Source of the DNA: Rapana venosa
Taxonomy: Eukaryota; Mollusca; Gastropoda; Neogastropoda; Muricidae
DNA length: 64,000 nucleotides
Direction of reading: 5' to 3'
NCBI GenBank assembly: GCA_028751875.1
Contig: CM054167.1
Coordinates: forward strand, 23,140,148 to 23,204,147
Shown here piece by piece: positions 35,358 to 46,597 of this stretch (its first letter is position 1; every line of letters begins with the position of its first letter). Position numbers and translations under genes: made by a program. The notes beneath the pieces are model-generated. The model worked only from the letters and a program-made list of their open reading frames with translations. It was not told the origin of the DNA and made no database searches.

Positions 35358-35870
35358 AGAGGTAGTGTTAGGATAAAAATGCCTATATGTTGTCATATTG
35401 CTTTGATGTAACTTTTCCAAGTTCCTTCCTTTGCTTTATGTGAGATTTCTTGAAATGTTTTCTCCTGTTGTGGGCCATGGGATTGACAGTTAATTTGTTG
35501 ACTCTGTGTGTGTGTGTGTGTGTGAACAGAACGGAACAGAACAGACCAGACCAGACTAGATCATCCATTATTGCCATAGAAAGCTTTAAGACACAAGTAG
35601 ACAGCTTTGCAAAGAAACAATAAAGAAGTGTGTATGTGTATTTGCGTGCGTGCGTATGTGTGTGTTCGCGTGTACGTGATATGGGTGTCTGACTGACTTA
35701 CTGTCTGTTCCTTTAGTAGGCTAACTCTTTGACGAGTTGTTGGGGGTACTGCACTGAATTTTCCAGGCAGAATCCTGTGGCACCGGCTTGTTGAACCTGG
35801 TGGAGCCCATCCCCCTGCAGGTAGCAGGGTGCATGCTGGGTATGTTCGTGTCATCCATGCCACCAGCCAA
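33030..35870. other. Intergenic stretch with microsatellites only
   Basis: (TG)n at 33060-33075 and 33722-33752, (CA)n at 33836-33855, (CT)n at 35323-35356 and (TG)n at 35504-35523. TAGGCCT-type motifs are frequent at 34070-34620 and 35190-35250. No gene is recognised. Confidence 0.6.
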
Positions 35871-35879
35871 AGCTGCTGG

Positions 35880-36000
35880 CCCACTTTTCTATTAATAATT
35901 ATAGAAAGAACACAGGGTTTTTTAACGTGTGCGCCAAACGTGGCATAGGTTTCGCACAAGGTGGGACCTCAGTTTTCTATAGTCTCGTATCATGCCCCAA
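35880..36000 (-). repeat. SINE family 1 fragment
   Basis: TTTTTTAACGTGTGCGCCAA, GGGACCTCAGTTTTCTATAG and TCTCGTATCATG are core blocks of the family, with substitutions. Confidence 0.45.
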
Positions 36001-36039
36001 AATAGTATCATCTAAACTTTCTGAAAATTGAATTGGTAC

Positions 36040-36390
36040 AACCGACGCTAGAGCCGAGTGGTTTTGACCGTGGGTCCATGATGTCGTTGGTTCGAATCTT
36101 GGCAGAGGCGTGAAGTGAATTAAGTAAGGGCCGGTGGAGTTTGGGTTTTTTTACGATCTTCCATGTTACCTGTAAGTGTAGGCCTGGTAGTGCCTTAATT
36201 CCATTCTTGTGTGTGTGTGTGTGTGTGTGTTTGCGCGTTTGTGTGCGCGTGTATACATGCCAATTTTGACTCACTTGACTTATGCCTCTTGGTTCCTTAT
36301 ACATGCCAAAAGATTCCAAAATTATGCACGTTAAAGATCCTGTCATTCCCGTCAATGTTCGGTGGGTTAACGAGTATCCTATACAATGGA
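36040..36390 (+). mobile_element. tRNA-derived SINE, family 4
   Basis: The tRNA-like head at 36045-36110 has box A TAGAGCCGAGTGG and box B GGTTCGAATCTT. A body follows with an internal (TG)n run (36210-36230) and the core ATTATGCACGTTAAAGATCC then GTCGGTGGGTTA-like CGGTGGGTTAACGAG. A GTTAAAGATCC core is common in molluscan SINEs (from memory, not searched). Confidence 0.7.
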
Positions 36391-36557
36391 AGAAAAGGAG
36401 CTGTTCTGAAGTGGGAAAGCGTCAGCGGATGCCAGCAGGCAAGAATAAAGATACAGGCTTTTATTGTTCATAAATTACATATGGAAAAAATGTCTCTCGA
36501 CTCCTGCAGGGAGAATCACAAGCACAGGAGAAGACCAGGCACTCCCACTCCGCCTGG

Positions 36558-36564
36558 TAAACAG

Positions 36565-36595
<31 letters not shown>
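36558..36595. repeat. (GA)n microsatellite
   Basis: A GA run of about 16 repeats. A poly(C) run and (GC)n(AC)n follow at 36708-36758. Confidence 0.93.
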
Positions 36596-37217
36596 GGTAT
36601 ACATGAGACTTGGGCTTCAGTGTATATACTAACATGAACCCTGTTCTCAGTTAGCCTCGTCAGTAGGTCACTAGTACCACACTCTAACTCCATATTAATT
36701 TAAGCTACCCCCCCCCCCCCCCCATCCCGCGCGCGCGCGCACACACACACACACACACTCGTAGGCTTATGTATTGTATTGTATACCACTTCCAGATTTT
36801 TCTGCATACAATTTGTTGGGCTGCTCTTCCCAGGACAGGGTGTGTCGCCACAAGAGCAGCGCCACCCACATTTTTTTTTAACCTGTCTAATATTTCTGTT
36901 AAGTAGAAGGACGGTTAGACTGAAGAACTAACACACACACACACACACATGGTGTGTGTGTACAGACACTAAAATGACTACGTAGGTGGGGACACACGTT
37001 TGTGCATTTTTTTCCCAAAAAATAATAAAAAGACTTTCATATGGAATTGCATGACTGTTTAGGGACGGGATATAGATATAAACATACTTTATATTTCGAG
37101 AAAAGGATTCATGAATTTTTAAGGACTTCCTCATTTCGTCTTAATGTATGCAGACATCTGTCGACTTTTTTGTTAAAATGACTCTGTTGGTAGTGATAAA
37201 AAGAATCAGTTTCAGTC

Positions 37218-37263
37218 CCCCCCCCCCCCCCCCCCCCCCCCCTGTGTGTGTGTGTGTGTGTGT
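37218..37263. repeat. poly(C) directly followed by (TG)n
   Basis: About 25 C residues abut ten TG repeats. (TG)n(CG)n(TG)n is at 37400-37444. Confidence 0.95.
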
Positions 37264-37531
37264 TTTAGGGTTTAAGTATGTAGGGTAGTTTTCAATGTCC
37301 TTGTCAAGCGGACATGGGTGTGTCAGTGTTATTCCCGCCGCTGGGTACGCTCCGCCAATGGCCAATGTGTTATGTCAGTGCCAGTTTGTCCCTGTAGCTG
37401 TGTGTGTGTGTGTGTGTGCGCGCGCGCGCGCGTGTGTGTGTGTGAAAGTCAAAGTAAAACTTTAATTTCCAGATGGTATAATGAATAATCAGTGCAACTG
37501 CTTTTTAAATTTTTTAAAAGCCATTCATCTA

Positions 37532-37568
<37 letters not shown>

Positions 37569-37919
37569 TTCTTTATGAGTGTGTTGAGGCTGTGTATGCT
37601 ACGTTTGCTAAGCAGGCAACCCGTCATGTTGCACAATTGACAGAGTTCTTTAGATTCTTTCCTCATCAGTTATTGCCCAACAACAAGAATAGTAATAAAA
37701 ATAAAAATAAAGCGGTGACTGCCCTTGGTTGACCTCTACAGTTGATGACGAGGAAGGACAAAAGATCTGGCTTAAATCTTGTTTTGATAATATACGCTGG
37801 CATATTTGTTATCCAGATTAAAAAATTTTTACAAGATGACAGCCCTGAAATGGCCTCTGTGGTCGGCGGGGCTACAAAGAATAATTATGATTGAACTGGA
37901 ATCTAGCTCTACCTTCAAA

Positions 37920-38005
37920 ACTTTAGCTTCCCTGTATGGGTGGAAACGGTCGCATACGCCAAACTTTCACCATTGGCAAACCTGGGAACTCTAGCTGAGG
38001 AAGGA
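37920..38005 (+). repeat. SINE family 1 tail segment
   Basis: GGGTGGAAACGGTCGCATAC then TTTCACCATTGGCAAACCTG is the reverse complement of the extended segment in the long-form copies. Short relatives are at 45905-45945 and 46195-46245. Confidence 0.5.
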
Positions 38006-38594
38006 AACAAAGAAATGGAACCTTTATCGAAGAAGCATTCAGTTGAGAAGGAACTAGACCTCTATTCGATTAGCCTAGCCCCCAAACACTCTTGTTGGCC
38101 TTGTTTCGTTTTTTGTCTTTCGTTTTCACATTGAGGAAGAGATAGCTTTCGATAGTAAGTAAGCTAAGCCTATACCTGGGCTGACCTTCCCAAAAGCAAG
38201 CATGTATGTAGGCCTACCTATAGTCTAGCCTAGTGGGTATAGACCTTCATCAGAGTCTTAGGGCCTACTGTCACGTGAAGAATTTCCTTGGCAAAGTGCC
38301 AACACACGAGCGCGGCTGGCACACACACACACACACGAGCACAATGAGTCGACACCGCTGTCGACACAGACTCCACTCCCTTGCTCGATTTGAGAACAGC
38401 TCTTTGTGTAGCCTACAGATCCAGAGGAAAAGGAGTTGCAAAGCTTGTTGTGTCGAACCAACTTAGGCCTATAACTCTAGACGTGTTGTAGGCCTGATCA
38501 GATAAAAACAGGCCTTGAGGCCTTTGTAGATCTATCTAGGCTTCATGGCTTTGGTCGGTCCCTGTAGAGGACAGGTCTCAAAGCATACCATGGA

Positions 38595-38725
38595 CACCTT
38601 TTAAGCACTTTGATTTGTTGCTTTACAAGATTCAGCACTGTGTAAATTCCATACATCATTATCATTGTCATCATCAGTGTTGTTATTCTTCAACAACATC
38701 ATCATCATCATCATCATTCTTCTTC
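38595..38725 (+). mobile_element. LINE 3' tail (CR1/L2-like)
   Basis: AAGCACTTTGATTTGTTGCT, AAGATTCAGCACTGTGTAAA and TTCCATACATCATTATCATT match the LINE terminus at 40976-41045, with a decayed (ATT/ATC)n tail. Confidence 0.6.
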
Positions 38726-38875
38726 TACGAATGAAGACAAGTGTAGATGTAGAAAAGCCTGTTTTGAGTTAGGCCTAGATTTGACGCTGAAATTTAAGCA
38801 TCCCATGTTTTAAGTATTGATTCAATGAAGAGGTTTTCTCCCACACCTGTTAGAAAAGCGTAATGTGTGCACGCT

Positions 38876-38879
<4 letters not shown>

Positions 38880-38928
<49 letters not shown>

Positions 38929-38955
38929 AAGGCCCGGAGGGGGGGGGGGGGGAGG
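38880..38955. repeat. (TG)n(GA)n and poly(G)
   Basis: A TG run, then about 18 GA repeats, then a G run of about 14. Confidence 0.93.
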
Positions 38956-39594
38956 ATCACATCATAATATAATTATTGGAAACCACAAATGTTGAGTACA
39001 AAACAACAACAGAAACAACAACCAGCAACAAGAACATGGAGAGCACTAAAGATGGTATAAATAAACTATTGCCTGATTTTGTAATTGTTGTTGTTGTTGA
39101 GGATTAGGTCTACCTATCATCAGTAAGCTAGTTCAAGTATAAACTACCTGCTAGGTCAGTTGTCTACAACCACTTCTTGCCGTTCAACGGAGCAACTTCA
39201 CTAAAGATTGTTTTTGTTCTTTGTTTTTAGCTAAGACTTTCAGTTTTTCCATTGTGCAACTAGGAAGTGATAAGATCACATGTGTAGGCTAAGGAGTACT
39301 GAAGTGGGAATCTTTGCTTTCCTATGGCTATTGTGATGGTCACGAATTGAGCATGCATTAGGCAGGTTGTGCACAGCCTCACTTTATATTTGTGTAAAGC
39401 TTTCAGAATATGAGAGATATTGTTATCCTAAGTCATATTTTTGTAACTGACTTTTTCTTATACAGTAACATTTTGTCGTTACTATTGCTTTTACCCCCAC
39501 CAAAATATTAAGCAGTTCGGCAACCCTCTTCATGTATGGGCCAATGGCTTTTTGTGAATAAATAGTTCGAGTTCGAGTTCGTGTTCGAGTTCGA

Positions 39595-39597
<3 letters not shown>

Positions 39598-39630
<33 letters not shown>
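39598..39630. repeat. (CT)n microsatellite
   Basis: About 16 CT repeats, preceded by GAGTTCGAGTTCGTGTTCGA hexamer repeats (39568-39597). Confidence 0.93.
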
Positions 39631-39632
<2 letters not shown>

Positions 39633-39819
39633 TTGGGTAGTTTTCTGTCTTTTCTTTGGCGTTCCCCATCTTCTGGACTTTGGTGTTGTTGTTGTTGGTG
39701 TTGTTGGTGGTTCTTTTATGTTCCACCTTCATAACGTGACTGTAGTTACATACTGCTGCTGGAAACAACTTGGCTACAGTTACATGCTGCTGATGGTCCG
39801 TCGTCAGCAGTGCTGCTGT

Positions 39820-40235
39820 TGGTACTGCTGCTGCTGCTGCTTCTACTGCTACTGCTGCTTCTACTGCTACTTCTGCTTCTACTGCTACTTCTGCTGCTAC
39901 TACTGCTTCTACTACTACTACCACTGCTGCAGCTGCTTCTATTGCTGCTTCTACTGCTGCTGCTGCTTCTACTTCTACTGCTACTTCTGCTGCTGCTTCT
40001 ACTACTACTGCTGCTGCTTCTTCTACAGCTACTAACTGCTACTACTACTACTACTACTATACTGTTGCTGCTACTACTACCGCTGCCACCACCACTGCTG
40101 CCGCTGCTGCTACTGCTAGGCCTATTGCTGCTGCTGCCACTACTACTACAGCTCTTGCTGCTGCTGCCTCTACTACAGCTCTTGCTGCTGCTGCCTCTAC
40201 TACAGCTATTGCTGCTGCTGCCGCCGCCACTTCGC
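39820..40235. repeat. Long (CTG)/(CTA)/(CTT) trinucleotide array
   Basis: About 415 bp of CTGCTGCTT, CTACTG and CTACTA triplets. It stays open in several frames (poly-Leu, poly-Ser, Cys/Tyr) only because of the triplet composition. Smaller arrays lie at 40670-40735, 40800-40830 and 40862-40925 ((CAG)n). Confidence 0.95.
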
Positions 40236-40861
40236 CTTGCCCCGGCTGCCATCTGCTATCAGTATTGGCGTACAGCGAACAGTCGGCTACATCAGGTCAA
40301 CCTGACCCCAGCACCAGAGCAAATAATGACTTCAGTCCAGTTCTGCTACTTGCTGCAGCAACTGTTATGTGTCAGCGCTCTCCAGCAGACAACAACAGTT
40401 GCTGTCTGGGGGAGAAAACAAAAGTACCTGTCTAAGCGTTCGGCGACGATGAAGAAGAAGTATTGAGTCATGACTGGTTGTTCAGTGGCACTGTGAATAC
40501 TGACTGTATTTGCGCTACAGCTTTCTACAACTACCAGTTTATGACTGTTGCATTGCTGCCACCACAGGGTCTACTATGAAGGACTTCTCCTTAGAGCACT
40601 ACATGTGCTGCACATGTGCTGTTATGTGGTTGCGTAACCTATAGGCTACCATAAATAAAATGGAATGAACTACTACTGCTACTACTACTGCTGCTGCTGC
40701 TGCTACTGCTGCTGCTGTTGCTACTACTTCTACTACTAGTACTCTGTTGTGCCGTTGCTGTAAAACTTTGCTGGGATTTTAATATAATCTCAACCTCAAC
40801 AACAGCAGCAGCAGCAGCAACAACAACAACTGGGATTTTAATATAATCTCAACCTCAACAA

Positions 40862-40915
<54 letters not shown>

Positions 40916-40975
40916 CAAGAAGAAGTTCTCTGTGTACATCTATTTCTCAGTATGTATGTATGTATGTATGTATGT

Positions 40976-41045
40976 TGAGCGCTTTGATTTGTTGCTTTAC
41001 AAGATTCAGCGCTATATAAATTCCATACATTATTATTATTATGTA
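40976..41045 (+). mobile_element. LINE 3' tail, plus orientation
   Basis: GAGCGCTTTGATTTGTTGCT then AGCGCTATATAAATTCCATA and (ATT)n. It lies 80 bases from the minus-oriented tail of the LINE at 41122, so the two tails face each other as at 32880-33022. Confidence 0.7.
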
Positions 41046-41121
41046 TATGAAAGAAGGAAGGTGCCTAACAAGTAAACCGTGAGATTCTGGGTCGATTCCC
41101 AGCCCTGCGCATTCTTTTCAG

Positions 41122-41266
41122 TTTAATAATAATAATAAATGGAATTTATATAGCGCTATATCTTGCAGAGACAAATCAAAGCGCTTGCACTCAACTCAAT
41201 CTTACACAGTCATACAACCAGTAACAAGTAATAGTTCCATCAAGTCCAAATGTGCACGCACGCACG

Positions 41267-41313
<47 letters not shown>

Positions 41314-42850
41314 AGGCAGGGCCATAGAATCTTGGCTGTTGAAGGCAGGGAAAAACTATGAGATGAAGCAGGAGAGGAAAATCTTAGGTTTGAAGTAAAT
41401 ATGTCTTGAGACTGGATTTAAAAGTGTCATAAGGCTTTTGGCGTATAGAGAGAGGGAGATCATTCCACATCAATGGACCAGAAATTGAGAAAGAGTGACG
41501 GCCGATGGTGGATTGGTTGAATCTAGGTACTCGTAAAGACAAGGTATCTGCAGCAGAGCGGAGAGAACGAGAAGGAGTGTACAAGTGAAGACATTCACAG
41601 AGGTAGGCGGGTGCTGTTTTGTGGAGACATTTGTAACAGAGGGTACTGATCTTATAGTTTACTCTCTGTGGCACAGGCAGCCAGTGGAGAGATTGCAAGA
41701 GAGGGGTAATATGCTTTGATTTTTTCTTTCTGAGGATTACTCGAGCTGCAGAGTTTTGTATACGTTGAAGGGATTGGATTGATGATGCTGGCAGACCAGC
41801 CAACAGAGAATTGCAATAGTCCAGATGTGAAAGAATGAGAGACGCGACAAGTTTGGATATTGCATCTGCGGACAGGTACTTTCGAATTGCACTAACACGC
41901 CGTAATTGATAGTAGCAGGACTGGCAGGTCTGGGTGATGAATTTTTGCATAGAGAGTGTGTTGTCAATAATGACCCCTAGATACTTCACAGCAGTGGATA
42001 AAGGGACTGATGCATTGCCAAGTTGTATTGAAGCTGTTGTGATGGAAGAGAGTTTGTGTTTGGTCCCTACAAGCATGGTTTCCGTTTTATCTGCATTTAG
42101 CTGTAATTTGTTCTGTATCATCCAATTTTGGATATCTTGAAAGCAGTGGGCCATATTTGTAAAGAGAGAAGGCAGATTTTCAGGAGTGTCGTTGCTTAGA
42201 ATCTGAGAGTTTTCTGCATCAAAATGATGGTTGATCTGATGGCGGTTAATTATATGTGACAGTGGAGCAGTGTAGAGGGTGAAAAGAACAGGGCCCAGAA
42301 CAGATCCCTGTGGAACTCCACATTCCAATCTGGCAGGTACTGACTGAATCTTGTTTACTGTGACTGTCTGGAATTGGTCAGTAAGGTATGAACTAAACTA
42401 GGTAAGGGCTGTACCAGTAACACCAAATGTTTTTTGAAGACGGGAGAGAAGAATAGAGTGGTCAATAGTGTCAAAGGCTGCAGATAAGTCGAGTAGAGTA
42501 AGAAGGGAGATTTTCCCTGAGTCAGAAGCGAGTTGAAGTGTGTTTAAGGTGTGGGCAAGGGTAGTTTCAGTGCTGTGGTTGACGCGATAGGCTGACTGAA
42601 ACGCAGGAAGGAGACTGTTGGAGAGAAGGTGGTGGTTGAGCTGTTTTAGAACTACATTTTCAAGGACTTTAGAGATAAAAGGTAGGTTGGAAACAGGTCT
42701 ATAGTTCTTCAGAATGTTGGGGTCAAGGTCATGCTTTTTGAGTAGAGGTGTGACTATAGCAGTTTTTAGAGCTGAAGGAACATTTCCAGAGGCAAGAGTT
42801 TGACGAGAAAACCGAACTGAATGTCGGACTGCAACTATATAAACCAAGTG
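41122..42850 (-). mobile_element. 5'-truncated CR1/L2-like non-LTR retrotransposon with inactive reverse transcriptase
   Basis: A minus-strand frame from about 42825 to 41384 encodes reverse transcriptase, from KNYRPVSNLPFISKVLE through LDLSAAFDTIDH (motif A) and GVPQGSVLGPVLF (motif B) to a C-terminal HWLPVPQRVNYKI block typical of CR1/L2 elements. An in-frame TAG (near 42403) interrupts it. The catalytic YADD motif is replaced by DAEN, so both catalytic aspartates are lost. The 3' region (41122-41383) contains a (CA)n run (41268-41311) and ends with the AGCGC(T)ATATA and (ATT)n terminus. N-terminal endonuclease is missing by 5' truncation. Confidence 0.9.
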
Positions 42851-42874
42851 AGTGTGAGTGCTATCCCCAAAGTC

Positions 42875-43740
42875 TCCTCCTCCTCTTCCTCCACCCTCCC
42901 CTTTCCTCCATCCGCATCCTCCCCTTATTTTCTTCCATCCTCTTCCTCAGTCCTCTTCCTCCCATCTGTCCCTCCTCTTCCTCCATCCTCCTCTTTCCTC
43001 CATCCTCTTCCTTCACCCTCCTCTTCCTCCACCCTCCTCTTCCTCCACCTCACTCTTCCTCCACCCTCCTCTTTCCTCCACCCTCCTCTTTCCTCCACCC
43101 TCCTCTTCCTCCACCCTCCTCTTTCCTCCACCCTCCTCTTTCCTCCACCCTCCCTTTCCTCCACCCTCCTCTTTCCTCCATCCTCTTCCTTCACCCTCCT
43201 CTTTCCTCCACCCTCCTCTTTCCTCCATCCTCTTCCTCCACCCTCCTCTTTCCTCCATCCTCTTCCTCCACCCTCCCCTTCCTCCACCCTCCTCTTTCCT
43301 CCATCCCCTTCCTCCACCCTCCTCTTTCCTCCATCCTCTTCCTTCACCCTCCTCTTTCCTCCATCCTCTTCCTTCACCCTCCCCTTTCCACTATCCTCTT
43401 TCCCCACCCTCTTCCTTCACCCTCCTCTTTCTCCATCCTCTTTCCTCCACCCTCCCTTCCTCCACCCCCTCCTCCATCCCCTTCCTTCACCCTCCTCTTT
43501 CCTCCATCCTCTTCCTTCACCCTCCTCTTTCCTCCATCCTCTTCCTTCACCCTCCCCTTTCCACTATCCTCTTTCTCCACCCCCTCCTCCACCCCCCTCT
43601 TCCTTCATCCCCCTCTTTCCTCCCTCTTCCAGGGTCCCCCTCTTCCTCCATCCCCTTCCTCCCCCATCTTCCAGGGTCCCCCTCTTCCAGCCCCCCCCCC
43701 CTTCCAGGGTCCCCCTCTTCCCCCATCCCCTTCCTCCCTC
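42875..43740. repeat. Polypyrimidine minisatellite (CCTCTTTCCTCCA-type)
   Basis: About 865 bp of almost pure C/T on the plus strand, built of CACCCTCCTCTTTCCTCCAT and CTTCCT units. It resumes at 44225-44280 after an inserted MITE. Apparent Pro/Ser/Leu frames on one strand and Gly/Glu/Arg frames on the other follow from composition alone. Confidence 0.95.
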
Positions 43741-43758
43741 TTCCTGGGTCCCCCTATA

Positions 43759-44211
43759 CAGGCTGCACACCAGTATTAATTTGGGGGTCATGTAGTATCT
43801 TGTATAGAGTGGAGTCCAAAATTTTCACAGATTTTAAGTATGAAAAAAATGCACTGTGCACTTGTTTTTGAGATTGAGGACATAGAGCAATACCAGGTAG
43901 TGATGAGAAAGTTGGAAATAATCATCAAATGAGGATTGCCTGTATTCTGACAGTGTTGACCCTGCCCATGCATATTGCAGTAAGGAAGCTAGCAGACAAC
44001 AAAGGACTGAGGGGGTACAGTGTTGAAAAATTAAAAAAATTCAAACCTACCAAATTTGTTCAACATCACATGAGTTATGAGTCAGAGGCTAGTCTTCCAC
44101 AAAAATTGGTTTTTATTTCTTTGGATGCCCTTTGTACGTGCGGTATGAATACGAGTTACTTAGAAAAAACAGAAGGGAAAGTAATTTTTTTTAATACCAG
44201 TGTGCAGCCTG
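43759..44211. mobile_element. MITE with ~21-bp terminal inverted repeats, TA target duplication
   Basis: The left end CAGGCTGCACAC (then CAGTATTAA) is matched by its complement at the right end, GTGTGCAGCCTG, with two mismatches over 21 bases. TA dinucleotides flank both ends (43757-43758, 44212-44213), as in Tc1/mariner-type elements. The 453-bp interior has no recognisable transposase. It sits inside the polypyrimidine array, which continues on both sides. Confidence 0.8.
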
Positions 44212-44344
44212 TATATAGGGAGTGGGTTCTCTTCTGCCATCCTTCTCTTCCATCCTCCCCTTTCCTCCATCCTCAGCCTCCACTTGTGCCCTCTATCCAC
44301 GCCGCACACTTGTCCATCCTGTGCAACGCAGTCGAAAAACAAAA

Positions 44345-45240
44345 CAATCAGTAGTGTACGGGAGGTAACAACGTTTAAACCTTGCCGCAATCTTCTTCCT
44401 ACAGAAATGATTTCCCTTCCACTTGGCCGCCACCACAGACATACATCTGGTATCCCAGCAGAGAATGGCAGACTCGGTCAATAGCAACCGGGGTCTACTG
44501 CACCAACTACAAGGCCGAAGTGGAAGCGATCATCCTTGCAGCAAACACCATCCGCAGCAGAGTGGATCACAACACCCAGGTCGTCTTTCTGACCGACGCT
44601 CTGTCTGTGCTGCAAGCCTTCAACAGCGGCCAGCTTCCACAACTAGAGATGGCACTACATAACATCCAGTGTCTTCGCACCGTGCTGCAGTGGATCCCCT
44701 CACACTGTGGCATCGAGGGCAATGAGCAAGCTGACAGAATGGCCAAGATAGGCGCCCGAGATGAACAGCCCGAAAACCCTGTCTGCCTTGCAGAGAGCAA
44801 GACCATCATTAAGGCTCTGTACAGGAAAACGCCACCACCAGACAGCTACCACAGCCTCACCAGACAAGACCAGGTGACCATCTTCCGATTAAGAACAGGC
44901 CACTGCAGGCTGAACCAACATCTGCACAGGAAGATGAAAGTGGTACCCTCCCCCATGTGCTCATGTGGGGAAGCTGAGCAAGACACTTGCCACATCCTGC
45001 AGGACTGCAGGGCCTTCAGGCAGCTGAGAGAGGAAATGTGGCCGAACCCATTACCCCTAGAAGAAAAACTGTATGGGCCGGTGGATGCCCTACAGACGAC
45101 TGCTACATTCCTTAGGCGAACTGGTCTCTTGGTGTAAAACAATAAGGCATCGAAAAGAAGAAGACGAGAGCTGACAGTGACAAACATTGAAAAACCTCGG
45201 AGCTCTGAACGAGGAACAAAAGACAAAACTAAACCAGTTT
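44345..45240 (+). repeat. Older dispersed repeat, split by a LINE insertion
   Basis: Left part 44345-44446 (GTACGGGAGGTAACAACGTT, CTTGCCGCAATCTTCTTCCT) and right part 45167-45240 (ACGAGAGCTGACAGTGACAA, then AAAACCTCGGAGCTC) are contiguous in the copy at 46445-46600. The intervening sequence is the RNase H LINE. Confidence 0.72.
44447..45166 (+). mobile_element. 5'-truncated LINE: RNase H domain and C-terminal zinc knuckle
   Basis: The frame to the stop at 45137 encodes an RNase H domain of the I/Jockey-group type. NYKAEVEAI supplies the catalytic Glu, FLTDALSVLQAF an Asp, and WIPSHCGIEGNEQADRMAK the His and last Asp. A C-terminal CSCGEAEQDTCHILQDC zinc knuckle follows. The first catalytic Asp (usually in TDGS) is cut off by the truncation. 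The element ends TCGAAAAGAAGAAG, a typical (GAA)n-like LINE tail. The frame is free of stops, so the insertion is fairly young, but it cannot move alone. Confidence 0.87.
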
Positions 45241-45308
45241 GAATGCAACATCTGATAGGGGTATTACCAGGTAACTGCGTCAAAAGAATTTTACATCAGT
45301 ATCGCGTA

Positions 45309-45410
45309 TTTGCATTAGATCTATAGACAATTCTATAGATAAACCTGTCTTGCCCCAATGTCTTTTGTACCCACAGATCTGGTATTACAAACAAAACTAT
45401 GTTGAAATCT
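45309..45410 (+). repeat. Dispersed repeat, inverted partner at 48690-48790
   Basis: TTTGCATTAGATCTATAGAC, CTGTCTTGCCCCAATGTCTT and TTACAAACAAAACTATG match the reverse complement of 48690-48790 at roughly 80% by eye. Confidence 0.68.
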
Positions 45411-45419
45411 GCCCGGCCC

Positions 45420-46440
45420 AAGTGAACAAAACTACACTCTTCCCCTATTCCATTGTCTAGTAGACCTTCGGGGCACCACTGAAGATTTTGTAGTCAGCTT
45501 CCTCCTCTCCTCGTGGTGTTCAGATTTCCATAGCAAGTCGTTCCACTTAAGGCCAGCCCACTCTGATGTTATCTTCTGACCGATTTCTCTCTGTCTGCCT
45601 TAAAACGAAATTACTTTTTGACAAACGCCGCGACTCATCCATGTGAAATTGGTCTATCACTGTCTAACTGGGGGATAAAACAGATAAGAGTCTTCAAGCC
45701 TAGCCACTGATAAGCTAGGGAAGCCAACTGCCTTTCAGACAAAGGTATGACGTTAAAAAACCATTGACGTCATTGAAGTCAATTATTAGCCTGTAAGAAG
45801 CCCAGGCTAAAAAACACAGCGGGATAACCAAACACGTAAAACAGACTGATGTTGTGTGATTGTTAGATAGAGGCTGACATGGGTTACTGTACTAGGCCCC
45901 AAAGGGTGGGCAAAAACAGTCAATATTGGTGAACTTTGGAGTTCTAACAGAGGAACGACAAGAAGATGTGCAACTGATTAAATAATTCTGGCATGTCTTT
46001 ATTATCCAGTTGTGTTTAGATCGAACAATTCTGCCAAAACTCAATAGAAATACACCAACAAGCACACAAAAACCCGAGTGTCAGTTACTTTCCGCGTGGT
46101 CTGTGTATCTGTATCTAACAACAAAAGTAGTCCATCTTTGTTTGACCGCAGAAAAAATGGGTCCATATGCACCTACCCCCTGTGATTTTCTAAGTGGCGG
46201 GGATAAAAACGGTCGCATACACAAAAACCTCACCGTCGGTGGAGCTCTACAACTTTAAAGATGCTAAAAACAAACACACACACAAATCAATTATCGAATA
46301 CAAAAGCAGTCAGTAATATATCTCATCTTAATCTGATCTCAGAGGCATCCATCACAGTCCATCCTCTAAGAAGCAAGAGAGAGAGAGAGAGAGAGAGAGA
46401 CACACACACACACACACACGCCGAGCTCTTGCCCAGCCTA
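45420..46440. other. No gene recognised
   Basis: It contains two SINE family 1 tail relatives (45905-45945, 46195-46245) and (GA)n(CA)n at 46376-46420. Nothing else is supported. Confidence 0.55.
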
Positions 46441-46444
46441 TACA

Positions 46445-46597
46445 ACTCAACGGGAGATAACAACGTTCAAACATTGCCGCAATCATCTTCCCACAGAAAT
46501 TATGTCCCTTCCACTACACCGCTCCCATAGACATGAAGGACGAGAGCTGGCATTGACAAATATTAATAAACCACAGAGATCTACCCCAGGAACCGTG
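46445..46597 (+). repeat. Older dispersed repeat, intact copy
   Basis: AACGGGAGATAACAACGTTC, CATTGCCGCAATCATCTTCC and GACGAGAGCTGGCATTGACA. It serves as the uninterrupted reference for the split copy at 44345-45240. Confidence 0.68.

Noticed and set aside
39746..40466. Long poly-Leu (plus) and poly-Ser/Arg (minus) open frames
   Set aside because: They are products of the (CTG)/(CTA) triplet array, open on both strands, with no domain, splice or family signal.
42821..43871. Open frames of over 300 codons rich in Pro/Ser/Leu, and Gly/Glu/Arg frames on the other strand
   Set aside because: The polypyrimidine composition has no stop codons in C/T-only sequence. The frames overlap in all registers.
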